The notes under the pieces are model-generated. The model ran no database searches. It was not told the origin of the DNA and was given only the letters and a program-made list of their open reading frames with translations. A stretch of 42,750 bases of DNA from Criibacterium bergeronii (lineage in GTDB: Bacteria > Bacillota > Clostridia > Peptostreptococcales > Filifactoraceae): assembly GCF_001693775.2 (NCBI RefSeq), contig NZ_MBEW02000016.1:1-42750 (forward strand), read 5' to 3'. Below, one piece after another: positions 35,696-42,750 of the stretch (its first letter is position 1; the number at the start of each line of letters is the position of its first letter). The position numbers and the translations under genes were made by a program.

Positions 35696-37369
35696 ATGTC
35701 TAACATTTTTGCAAAATTAAAAAAAATCTTCCACAAGGATAAGGTCACTGTAGAAAGCTTTGAGCAAGATGGCAATACAACCGGCAAGATTCATGCCACT
35801 ATTTCTCACTTTAAAACATTCAGCTTGATTGCTCTTGTTATTTTTGCTTTTGTATTTTATTACTTCACGCTGTTCCCGATTAATCTAAAATCATTGCAAT
35901 TTGATATGTATTTGTTGGTGCTGTTTGGTATTTTGACCTTTATATTTTTTGTAGATTCATTTGCAAATAATACCAGCAAAAAAATATATAAATTTTTGAT
36001 ATCCATCGCAGCTTTATTAGTGGTAGCAATTATTCTATCAAATTTATATTCTTCACCGATATTTCATGCAAAAAAATATGCAAATATGCTACAAAAAGAG
36101 ACTGCAGATTTTGTTAAAGACTTTCCTGAGGCTGACTTTAACACATTGCCTGTAGTAGACAGAGAAACAGCTGTAAAACTTGGGGCAAGGAAAATGGGAG
36201 AAATGGGCGACCTTGTTTCTCAATATGACATAGACGAAACCTACTCTCAAATAAATCTTGCAGGAAAGCCGGTAAGGGTAACACCTCTTGTTTACGCTGA
36301 TGTGATAAAATGGTTTTTAAACAAGAGCGATGGTATTCCTTACTATATTTCAATAGATATGGTTACTCAAAACTCTTCGCTGGTTAAGCTGGAAAAGCCT
36401 ATCAAATACTCCATGAGCGATAAATTTGGCAGATATTTGTATAGACACGTTAGATTTAATTACCCTACAGCGATTATCGGCGAAATAAATTTTGAGCTGG
36501 ATGATGAAAAAAATCCTTATTATGTAGTTTCAGCAATAGAGCCTACGATAGGTTTATTCGGTGCACCCGATGTAAAATATGTCATTGTCGTAGATGCAAT
36601 CACAGGTAAAACTGAAAAATATTCACCTACTGAGGCTCCTGAATGGATAGACAGAGTATATCCGTCAAACCTAGTGCTTGCACAGCTATATAATAACGGA
36701 CAATACCAAAAAGGCTTTATCAACTCAAAGATTAAACAAGATGGAGTAACTAAGCCAACAGATGGCTACAACTACGTTTCTAGGGGTGAGGATATATTTC
36801 TTTACACCGGTATCACATCTGTATTGCAAGACGCGTCTAATATAGGTTTTGTATTTATAAATATGCGTACAAAACAGACCTCCTACTATCCGGTATCCTC
36901 TGCTGAGGAATTTTCAGTAATGGATAGTGCCGCCGGCTCAGTACAAGAAAAAGGATACAAGGCGACCTTCCCTATACTGATAAATCTTAGAGGACGTCCA
37001 ACCTACTTTATGGCGTTGAAAGATGCCGCACAGCTCACAAAAATGTACTCACTAGTAGACGCTCAAAGCTATCAAAAGGTTGCAGTAGGCTACACTATAA
37101 ATGATACCTTAGACCAATATATGAAGATAACCAGCGACTTTAACTCTTTTGAATATAGCAATGAAGATAAATCAATTATAGTAGAAGAAATTCATCCGGT
37201 AGTTACAGATGGAAATACGCTCTACTATATCCTAGCAAACGATGACAAAACAATCTACATCGCCTCAATTGATGCCTCAGAAAAATTGCCATTTGTTAAA
37301 GTCGGTGATACTTTAAATGTAAAAGGTTCACAAAGGGATAATATATTCAGAATAACAAGCATAAATTAA
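35696..37369 (+). CDS. Uncharacterised membrane protein with large extracytoplasmic domain
   Basis: A 557-residue protein I do not recognise. A charged N-terminus of about 40 residues precedes three hydrophobic helices (about 42-62, 68-88, 95-115). About 440 residues follow with no further membrane segment. They look folded and beta-rich, with two similar-looking blocks around PYYVVSAIEPTIG… and RPTYFMALKDAAQ… and the phrase YVIVVDAITGKTEKYSPTEA. In this second phrase the pattern is like PepSY-type propeptide domains, but that is only an impression. No catalytic motif is visible. AGGAG at 35684-35688 sets the start. It follows ppaC by 31 bases, so it is probably third in the operon, and a strong terminator comes after it. 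Confidence 0.75.
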   Translation: MSNIFAKLKKIFHKDKVTVESFEQDGNTTGKIHATISHFKTFSLIALVIFAFVFYYFTLFPINLKSLQFDMYLLVLFGILTFIFFVDSFANNTSKKIYKFLISIAALLVVAIILSNLYSSPIFHAKKYANMLQKETADFVKDFPEADFNTLPVVDRETAVKLGARKMGEMGDLVSQYDIDETYSQINLAGKPVRVTPLVYADVIKWFLNKSDGIPYYISIDMVTQNSSLVKLEKPIKYSMSDKFGRYLYRHVRFNYPTAIIGEINFELDDEKNPYYVVSAIEPTIGLFGAPDVKYVIVVDAITGKTEKYSPTEAPEWIDRVYPSNLVLAQLYNNGQYQKGFINSKIKQDGVTKPTDGYNYVSRGEDIFLYTGITSVLQDASNIGFVFINMRTKQTSYYPVSSAEEFSVMDSAAGSVQEKGYKATFPILINLRGRPTYFMALKDAAQLTKMYSLVDAQSYQKVAVGYTINDTLDQYMKITSDFNSFEYSNEDKSIIVEEIHPVVTDGNTLYYILANDDKTIYIASIDASEKLPFVKVGDTLNVKGSQRDNIFRITSIN

Positions 37370-37423
37370 AAATTTAGCAAGAAATGCTTACTAAAGCAAT
37401 AGCTGAATTTACTAATAAAATTT

Positions 37424-37466
37424 AAAAAAGCCATGACTTATTTGAAACTAGGTCATGGCTTTTTAT
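37424..37466 (+). terminator. Terminator of the thioredoxin-ppaC-membrane protein unit
   Basis: AAAAAGCCATGAC (from 37425) pairs with GTCATGGCTTTTT (to 37464), a 12- to 13-base stem with flanking A- and T-runs. Confidence 0.88.
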
Positions 37467-37546
37467 CTTTATCCAATTAATTTTAATAATTTGTGTTATA
37501 ATAAAAATACAAGATTTTAATACCCTAAGCTTTTACCGGAGGATAA

Positions 37547-38374
37547 ATGAATAAAGATAATTTAACAAGAATAATTGCTGCAGTGCTTTATGCTGCATCT
37601 GTATTTTATACTACACACGATACTATGACAAGGATTGCTGCAATATTAGTACCTATAATTGTGTTTTTTATAGTAAGATTTCAAAATAAGAATAATAAAA
37701 ATAATACTAAAAATGTCAATAAACTAGTTGGACTGGCGATCTTACTTATAGCAGTAATGTTTCTAGTATGCGGCAAAACCGACTTGGAAAACTCCAACAA
37801 AGCTGCAAAAGTAAAAAAAGCTGTCACAACTAATGAAACTAACAATGAACCTAAGAAAAATTCTCAAGATATCTCTACACAAAGCGAAATACTTGAAAAA
37901 GAAACAAAATCAGAGGAAAGCTCAACTAATAATGAAAAACACCAGCTTTATGAAATAGCAAGGGTAGTAGATGGCGACACACTAAAAGTGTATATTGATG
38001 GCAAAAAAGAAACCATAAGATTATTAAACGTCAATACCCCCGAAAGCGTGGCAAAAGAAGAATATAGAAACGTACCACTTGGTAAAACTGCCTCAAGCTT
38101 TACAAAAAACTTCTTAGACGGACATAAAGTCTACCTAGAATATGATATCGAAAAATTAGACCAATACGGACGCACCCTAGCCTTTGTGTATACAGAAGAC
38201 GGAGACTGCCTTAACAAGGCACTGATTGAGGCATCCCTTGCAAAGGTCGTAAAATTTGAGCCAAATGTAACACGATATGATGAATACAAAAAAATAGAAA
38301 AAAGAGTAAAGCAAAATAAACAAGGCATATGGGCAAATTACGAGGCAGCCTTTCCTAAAAAACCTGAAAATTAA
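37547..38374 (+). CDS. Membrane-anchored thermonuclease (SNase domain)
   Basis: Calcium-dependent nuclease of the staphylococcal nuclease family. Of 275 residues, the first about 80 contain two hydrophobic segments (about 8-45 and 62-78). A Lys/Asn/Ser-rich linker of about 50 residues follows, then the SNase domain (about 138-270). Catalytic features are VVDGDTLKV, the Arg and Glu in IRLLNVNTPES, and the second Arg in DQYGRTLAFVY, with ALIEASLAKV and QGIW completing the fold. All expected active-site residues are present. GGAGG at 37539-37543 sets the start. It probably degrades extracellular DNA or RNA at the cell surface. Confidence 0.9.
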   Translation: MNKDNLTRIIAAVLYAASVFYTTHDTMTRIAAILVPIIVFFIVRFQNKNNKNNTKNVNKLVGLAILLIAVMFLVCGKTDLENSNKAAKVKKAVTTNETNNEPKKNSQDISTQSEILEKETKSEESSTNNEKHQLYEIARVVDGDTLKVYIDGKKETIRLLNVNTPESVAKEEYRNVPLGKTASSFTKNFLDGHKVYLEYDIEKLDQYGRTLAFVYTEDGDCLNKALIEASLAKVVKFEPNVTRYDEYKKIEKRVKQNKQGIWANYEAAFPKKPEN

Positions 38375-38505
38375 AAGTTTTAAACTTTAATATTGGGAGA
38401 TGTCATTTTTTTGACACCTCGCCAGTCCTCTTTCACTAAAATATTGAGCGATAATTGGTTGATAAAGTGAGCTATAACGTGTAAAATAAAAAGAAAAAAG
38501 AAAAA

Positions 38506-38600
38506 AGAAAATAGGAGATAAAAGCTGATAGTGCTTGTAAAGCTATGGGTTTAACAATGTCCTCAGCTATTAATATATTTCTTACAACGGAAATAATTGG
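38506..38600 (+). pseudogene. RelB/DinJ-type antitoxin remnant
   Basis: The frame 38521-38592 reads KADSACKAMGLTMSSAINIF then LTTE, matching the ribbon-helix-helix core of RelB/DinJ antitoxins (…GLxxSxAINxFL…). GGAG at 38513-38516 is not followed by a proper start, the N-terminal strand is lost, and the C-terminal toxin-binding part is replaced within a few codons by an unrelated frame. No RelE/YafQ toxin follows. It is a decayed toxin-antitoxin locus. Confidence 0.6.
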
Positions 38601-38858
38601 TCGATTGAATTAGTTGGAACACAGAGTTTCGATTTAGAAGATGAAAACTGGTGTTGTGATGAGATTTTTGATTTTGGAACAAGAGAAAAACCATTATCTT
38701 GGAACGAAGAAAAGGCTTGGGATGAAATTTTAGACAAAATGATACAGCTTATAAAAAAGTATTTGGAGCAATGGTCATATTCCAATATATTAAAAAACTA
38801 CCAAGGAGTAGGAATTGGATTTGTTGATTGAGATATAGAAATAGTATTTAACAAGTGA
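38589..38858 (+). pseudogene. Decayed gene: C-terminal part of a small acidic protein
   Basis: In a frame different from the antitoxin remnant, 38589-38831 encodes about 80 residues: GNNWSIELVGTQSFDLEDEN, then WCCDEIFDFGTREKPLSW, a helical KMIQLIKKYLEQW and NYQGVGIGFVD. A TGA stop follows, after which DIEIVFNK and another stop continue in the same frame. Gly is common in that position (GFVDGD), so the TGA may be a GGA mutation. No start codon remains. The aromatic, acidic make-up recalls immunity proteins of polymorphic toxins, but I cannot name a family. Confidence 0.45.
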
Positions 38859-38898
38859 TACACGCCGTAGTTTATCTTTTTTAAATATTTATACATAT

Positions 38899-38938
38899 TT
38901 AAAAAAGAAGCTGAAATCTAATTTTTAGATTTCAGCTT
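38899..38938 (-). terminator. Terminator after msrAB
   Basis: AGCTGAAATCTA (38909-38920) pairs with TAGATTTCAGCT (38926-38937), followed on the minus strand by TTCTTTTTT. It lies 27 bases beyond the msrAB stop. Confidence 0.85.
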
Positions 38939-38964
38939 ATTCTACGTTTACTTATATTAACTAT

Positions 38965-40038
38965 CTACTCAACAAAAACTTTATACTCTGAGTATCCTTT
39001 TTCGTCCATTTCTTCATATGGGATAAATTCCAGTGATGCTCCATTTATGCAATATCTTAGTCCGCCTTTGTCCTTTGGTCCATCTGTAAAAACGTGTCCT
39101 AGGTGTGAATTAGAATTTTGTGCTCTTACCTCTGTCCTAATCATGCCATGGCTTGTATCTTGATTTTCTTTTACTTTGTCAGTCAATATCGGTTTTGAAA
39201 AACTCGGCCAGCCACAACCTCCGTCAAATTTATCTTTTGAGGCAAAAAGTGGCTCTTTTGTGGCTTTATCCACATATATTCCTTTTCTGTACTCTTTATC
39301 CAATGGGCTTGAAAATGGTCTTTCTGTAGCTGCATTTACCATAACATCATAAGAAAGCTCGTCCACTCTTTTTTTAAGCTCCTCTTTTGATGGCACAAGA
39401 TATTTTCCATCTATTAGTGGCTCGTTTGACATATTTAGATTTATATGACAATACCCATTTGGATTTTTATCTAAATAATCTTGGTGATAATCCTCAGCTA
39501 AAATAAATTCGGTTAATTTTTGCACCTCTACCGCAAGCTTACCATGTTTTTTTGTTTCAAATGCCATGATTTTATCGATTATCGGCTTATCGTTTTTATC
39601 TTCAAAGTAAATACCTGTCCTGTATTGTCTACCTATATCATTACCCTGCTTATTTACAGAGGTTGGGTCTATCACTCTAAAGTAGTGTAGCAAAATTTCT
39701 TCTAGTGATATTTTTGAAATGTCGTAGTCCAATTTCAAGGTCTCTGCGTGGTCTGTCTGAGATACGGTCTGATAATTTGTATCTTTGGTCTTTCCGTTGG
39801 CATAGCCTACGTCTGTATCTATTACGCCATTAATCCTTTGGAAATATCCCTCCATTCCCCAAAAGCATCCTCCTGCAAGATATATTGTTTTTTTATTTGC
39901 CATGATATAATCTGCCTCCTTTTTATTTATGCTTGCACCCTCTTTTGCATTATTAGCCGGACTGCTTGTCATTTTTAAATACATAAAAAACAGCATACCA
40001 ACTAAAATAATTACTGCCAATAAAATTTTTTTATTCAT
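38965..40038 (-). CDS. msrAB: Membrane-anchored bifunctional methionine sulfoxide reductase MsrAB
   Basis: Repairs oxidised methionine in proteins, S-epimer through MsrA and R-epimer through MsrB. An N-terminal signal anchor (about 4-22, KILLAVIILVGMLFFMYL) places the enzyme outside the membrane. MsrA (about 50-200) has GGCFWGMEGYF with the catalytic Cys near 58. MsrB (about 220-355) has DGGCGWPSF and the catalytic Cys in RYCINGASLEF. The two CxxC zinc sites of many MsrB domains are absent (GIYVDKATKEPLF instead), as in secreted streptococcal-type MsrAB. I start at ATG 40038 (MNKKILL) because the upstream extension is non-coding in character; the RBS (GGAAA) is weak. Reductant supply is unknown. 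Confidence 0.93.
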   Translation of the reverse strand: MNKKILLAVIILVGMLFFMYLKMTSSPANNAKEGASINKKEADYIMANKKTIYLAGGCFWGMEGYFQRINGVIDTDVGYANGKTKDTNYQTVSQTDHAETLKLDYDISKISLEEILLHYFRVIDPTSVNKQGNDIGRQYRTGIYFEDKNDKPIIDKIMAFETKKHGKLAVEVQKLTEFILAEDYHQDYLDKNPNGYCHINLNMSNEPLIDGKYLVPSKEELKKRVDELSYDVMVNAATERPFSSPLDKEYRKGIYVDKATKEPLFASKDKFDGGCGWPSFSKPILTDKVKENQDTSHGMIRTEVRAQNSNSHLGHVFTDGPKDKGGLRYCINGASLEFIPYEEMDEKGYSEYKVFVE

Positions 40039-40293
40039 ATTTTTTCCATTCAACAGTTTAGAAAACAAAATGTAATGTATATTTGCTAAAATATTGTTAT
40101 TTGATACCCAATAATATACATCAAAATCTATTTTACATAAAAAATGTATATAAGCTGTCAATTAATTTCAATTATCAATTTTATAAAGAAAATTAATTTT
40201 AGGTTACTAATTGCCCTATTATATTTTTAAATTAAGCTTTAAGTATTATAATGATTAAATAATTTAACAAAAACCTTATTAAAGGAGAATTTT

Positions 40294-41109
40294 ATGAAAA
40301 AATTATTTGTAGCAGCATTCGCATTTTTAATGATGGCTGGCTCATCATCAGCTATTGATATTAATTTAAATGGAACTAAAGTCGAAACCGATGTTGATCC
40401 ATACATAGTAAACGGTAGAACAATGGTGCCACTTTCCGCAATATCCAAAGGACTTGAAAGCCAAGTTGAATGGGAAAACATCAGCAAAACGGCGACTATT
40501 AAGAAAAATGGCAAGGTCATATTAGTAACAATTAATAATAAAAATGCTCTAGTTGACGGACATATAATGAAGTTGGATGCACCTGCTGAAATAAAAAATG
40601 ATAGAACCATGGTACCAATCAGCTTTATCACAAAAGCTCTTGGTATAGATACAAACTGGGACAACGAAAGCAAAACCGTAATACTAGGCGATATAAACAG
40701 ATATCATTCAGCTAAGCAAATAGAAAAAGCACAAGATGAAGATGTAAAAGATACTGACAGCAAACAAGAAAAAGATGAAATAAAAGAAGTTAATGAAGAA
40801 AAGTCTGAACATAAAAAAATCAATAAAGAACAAGAAAACATGACAATTGACAATCAAAAAGAAGAAAAGCAAGACAAAAAAGACAACTAAAAAGCAAAAG
40901 CTCAAAAATCAGATAAAAATGCCAATAAATCTACCCAAAACTTATTAATTAAGGGAAACATTAATTACGATGGCGAAAAAATTTACAATATGCCCGATGA
41001 TAGAGACTACTTCATTACAATCATAAAAGAAAGCAAAGGCGAAAGATGGTTTAAGACAGCACAAGAAGCTGAAGATGCCGGCTGGAAACACGTAGTATAC
41101 CCCGAATAA
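40294..41109 (+). pseudogene. Secreted copper-amine-oxidase-N / sunset-domain protein split by an in-frame TAA
   Basis: The first frame (40294-40890, 198 residues) has a signal peptide (MKKLFVAAFAFLMMAGSSSA) and a copper amine oxidase N-terminal-like domain (PF07833) with IDINLNGTKVETDVDPYIVN and GRTMVPLSAISKGL, then RTMVPISFITKALG. A Lys/Glu-rich linker runs to TAA at 40888-40890. The same frame continues without another stop to TAA 41107: KAKAQKSDKNANKSTQ, then a sunset-like module (IKGNINYDGEKIYNMP … RWFKTAQEAEDAGWKHV). The full product would be about 271 residues. RBS AAGGAG at 40281-40286 is intact. The N-terminal domain could still be made and secreted. Confidence 0.8.
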
Positions 41110-41130
41110 TAAAATTTTTCTGATTAAAAC

Positions 41131-41168
41131 CTCCATTAGGTATAAGTTTACCTGATGGGGATTTTTTT
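41131..41168 (+). terminator. Terminator after the sunset-domain gene
   Basis: CTCCATTAGGTA (41131-41142) pairs with TACCTGATGGGG (41149-41160) through a 12-base stem with two G-T pairs, followed by seven Ts. It comes after the second stop (41107-41109), not the first, indicating the longer frame was the original gene. Confidence 0.85.
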
Positions 41169-41395
41169 ATGCGCTTAGCTCTGTTCGTAAAATACAAACT
41201 ATAATCGAATAAATTTTAGGCTAAAATGCAATAATAAAGTTGACCTATACTTTTATAAAACATTTATTTTCTGACAAACAAAATATACAGCGACTGTAGG
41301 TATTTACCCCATTGTATAAGATATTTATATTACTTCTTTTTTGAAAAAGCTGAGGAAATATTTTTATATTTAGCTAAACATCAGAAATTAATACC

Positions 41396-41434
41396 TAAAA
41401 AAATAAAGACACTGAAAATTTATAATTTTCAATG
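41396..41434 (-). terminator. Terminator of the rplM-rpsI operon
   Basis: CACTGAAAATT (41410-41420) pairs with AATTTTCAATG (41424-41434), with one wobble. An A-rich run on + gives T-rich sequence downstream on the minus strand. The 41169-41395 gap shows no clear gene. Confidence 0.8.
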
Positions 41435-41452
41435 CCTTTAAATTCTGAAATA

Positions 41453-41851
41453 CTAACGTTTAGAGAATTGAGGTGCTCTACGAGCAGCTTTAAGACCGTA
41501 TTTCTTTCTTTCTTTCATTCTTGGGTCTCTTGTTAGGAAGCCTTCAGCTTTAAGTGGTTTTCTAAGGTCATGATCAACTAATAACAATGCCCTAGATATA
41601 CCATGTCTTATAGCACCTGCTTGACCGGTAAATCCGCCACCAGTAACATTTACAAACACATCATACTTGCCTGTTGTATCTGTAAGCTCAAGAGGACGTC
41701 TTACTTCTCTTTTTTGTACTTCATAGCCTTGACCGAAGTATTCTTCTATGTCTCTTTTGTTTATAGTAATCTTGCCGTCTCCTGGAAGAAGTCTAACTCT
41801 AGCAACAGAACTTTTTCTTCTGCCTGTGCCGATATATTGTATCTTTGCCAT
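41453..41851 (-). CDS. rpsI: 30S ribosomal protein S9
   Basis: A 132-residue S9, with the conserved N-terminus [37 protein letters not shown] in the core and the basic C-terminal tail ending RRAPQFSKR, which reaches the P-site tRNA. AGGAGG eight bases upstream supports ATG 41851. It follows rplM by 14 bases in the universal L13-S9 operon. Confidence 0.98.
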   Translation of the reverse strand: MAKIQYIGTGRRKSSVARVRLLPGDGKITINKRDIEEYFGQGYEVQKREVRRPLELTDTTGKYDVFVNVTGGGFTGQAGAIRHGISRALLLVDHDLRKPLKAEGFLTRDPRMKERKKYGLKAARRAPQFSKR

Positions 41852-41865
41852 TAATCTGCCTCCTA

Positions 41866-42297
41866 TTAATTAAATTCTAAAACTTCAACTTTTTGAGCCT
41901 GATGTGGATGCTCTGGACCCGCAAAAATTCTAAGTCTCTTCATCATGTCAGCTCTAAGCTTGTTTTTAGGAAGCATACCCCTTACAGAGTATTCGATTAT
42001 CTTGGTTGGATTTTTGACAAGCAGTTTATCAAAATTGATTTCTTTTAAGTTACCTATATATCCTGTATGATGTCTGTAAACCTTGTTTTGTCTCTTTTTA
42101 CCAGTAACTTGAACCTGTTCTGCATTAATTACTACTACGTAATCTCCACCATCTACGTTAGGTGTAAAAGTAACTTTGTTTTTACCTCTTAAAACTGTAG
42201 CAATTTCTGTGGATAGTCTGCCCAAAGTTTTCCCTTTGGCATCGACTAAATACCATTTTCTTTCAACTTCGGAAGGTTTTTGTAAATAACACTTCAT
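41866..42297 (-). CDS. rplM: 50S ribosomal protein L13
   Basis: A 143-residue L13, early-assembling 50S protein. Typical stretches are [40 protein letters not shown] and [21 protein letters not shown] start at ATG 42297 (MKCYLQKP), preceded by AGGAGGAAAC, rather than an ATG 39 bases upstream that lacks a site. First gene of the rplM-rpsI operon, driven from the promoter at 42398-42426. Confidence 0.98.
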   Translation of the reverse strand: MKCYLQKPSEVERKWYLVDAKGKTLGRLSTEIATVLRGKNKVTFTPNVDGGDYVVVINAEQVQVTGKKRQNKVYRHHTGYIGNLKEINFDKLLVKNPTKIIEYSVRGMLPKNKLRADMMKRLRIFAGPEHPHQAQKVEVLEFN

Positions 42298-42395
42298 TGA
42301 TTTGTTTCCTCCTAATGAGTATGCATAAATAAACAATACACTAATAATGTATCATAAGTCCGGGGCTAATGGACAACTTATCTACACATTCTTAT
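42298..42395 (-). promoter_or_regulatory. Untranslated leader of rplM (possible L13 leader)
   Basis: The leader of just under 100 bases has a GTCC…GGAC hairpin (42358-42361 with 42371-42374, extendable through AAGT/ACTT) and a TACATTATTAGTGTA imperfect palindrome near 42337-42352. Firmicute rplM genes can carry an autoregulatory leader. The assignment rests on position only. Confidence 0.35.
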
Positions 42396-42397
42396 AT

Positions 42398-42426
42398 ATT
42401 TTAAATGATATATTATAAAAAGTCAA
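42398..42426 (-). promoter_or_regulatory. Sigma-A-like promoter of rplM-rpsI
   Basis: Minus strand TTGACT (42426-42421), 17-base spacer, TAAAAT (42403-42398). Confidence 0.65.
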
Positions 42427-42706
42427 TTGAATTTTAATAATTTTACAAATTAAGAAATTATCTAATGGCATAATATGAAAAGCACTGGTTTTTTATGGTT
42501 AATCTTACATTGTTTGATACTTCTTTATCTAGCTGAATTTGGCAAATACATTTATATATGTGCATTAGAAACTCACATATTTAAATTTAATGTTACAATT
42601 TGTAAACATTTTTTATGATTACCTTGTCATATTAAATTTTTTATATTAAAATCAAGAAGTAAAAATATTTTGGGTAGAGAAATTTTTTTCGGGGTATAAT
42701 AGACCA
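42427..42706. other. Non-coding AT-rich stretch
   Basis: No gene, repeat or structure is evident. GGGTATAAT at 42693-42701 may be the -10 of a promoter for the gene that starts at or just beyond the right edge. Confidence 0.4.
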
Positions 42707-42733
42707 TGAGATTAATCACCTCGAATAAAATTT

Positions 42734-42750
42734 TAAGGAGAATTGATAAT
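42734..42750 (+). promoter_or_regulatory. Ribosome binding site of a gene beyond the window
   Basis: AAGGAG at 42734-42739 followed by AATTGATAAT to the last base has the spacing of a normal RBS, predicting a start codon immediately after 42750. An alternative is an ATG at 42707 whose frame stays open for 15 codons to the edge (MRLITSNKILRRIDN), but it has no RBS. Confidence 0.45.

Noticed and set aside
41170-41395. Remnant coding frame (…KAEEIFLYLAKHQKLIPKK…)
   Set aside because: A few dozen open codons without start, RBS or recognisable family; not enough to call.

Overview
The window is low-GC, AT-rich DNA from a Gram-positive anaerobe, most likely a Clostridia / Peptostreptococcaceae-like Firmicute. 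The grounds are strong AAGGAGG-type ribosome binding sites, AGA/ATA-rich codon use, the rplU-prp-rpmA order with an N-terminally extended L27 and its Prp protease, a four-domain S1, an Asp23-FakA pair, a CBS/DRTGG-type family II pyrophosphatase, and several chemoreceptors with a CheR. The species cannot be fixed from the sequence alone.

Layout. 1-1.5 kb: a lipoprotein substrate-binding gene of a TrpX/COG2984-type ABC importer, followed by wreckage (transporter C-terminus, internally deleted M20 amidohydrolase). 1.6-3.8 kb: chemoreceptor 1. 3.9-12.7 kb: housekeeping block on + (glycogen phosphorylase, Asp23-like protein, fatty-acid kinase FakA, SEC-C protein, ribosomal protein S1, CheR, CNNM/CorC transporter). 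12.8-15.6 kb: clpB behind a CIRCE-like operator. 15.9-17.5 kb: an ECF sigma factor and DUF4179 anti-sigma pair with a recognisable ECF autopromoter. 17.7-24.5 kb, minus strand: diguanylate cyclase, chemoreceptor 2, hotdog thioesterase, chemoreceptor 3. 24.6-26.3 kb, minus: ATPase and permease of a TrpYZ-type importer without a binding protein. 26.45-30.5 kb: two same-orientation IS630-type remnants bracketing chemoreceptor 4, whose base composition differs from its neighbours. 30.6-33.3 kb, minus: a ComEC-like membrane protein and the rpmA/prp/rplU operon. 33.7-38.4 kb, plus: thioredoxin-like protein, pyrophosphatase, uncharacterised membrane protein, membrane-anchored thermonuclease. 38.4-41.1 kb: remains of a RelB/DinJ antitoxin and another gene, a secreted MsrAB, and a copper-amine-oxidase-N/sunset-domain gene cut by one in-frame TAA. 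41.4-42.3 kb, minus: rpsI and rplM.

How the genes relate. Signalling dominates the accessory part: four chemoreceptors with different sensor modules, one CheR and one diguanylate cyclase, without CheA/CheW here. Envelope stress is represented by the ECF pair, Asp23-like protein and secreted MsrAB, and heat stress by ClpB. The two halves of the ABC importer lie about 24 kb apart in opposite orientation, arranged so that one inversion would rebuild a standard SBP-permease-ATPase operon.

No large undescribed system such as a defence island, CRISPR array or prophage is visible. The most unusual items are a pair of similar nested-hairpin elements (17515-17597 and 27575-27647), the inactivated IS630 pair with a shared 314-bp identical end, the possible importer-splitting inversion, and the stop-interrupted secreted gene at 40294-41109.
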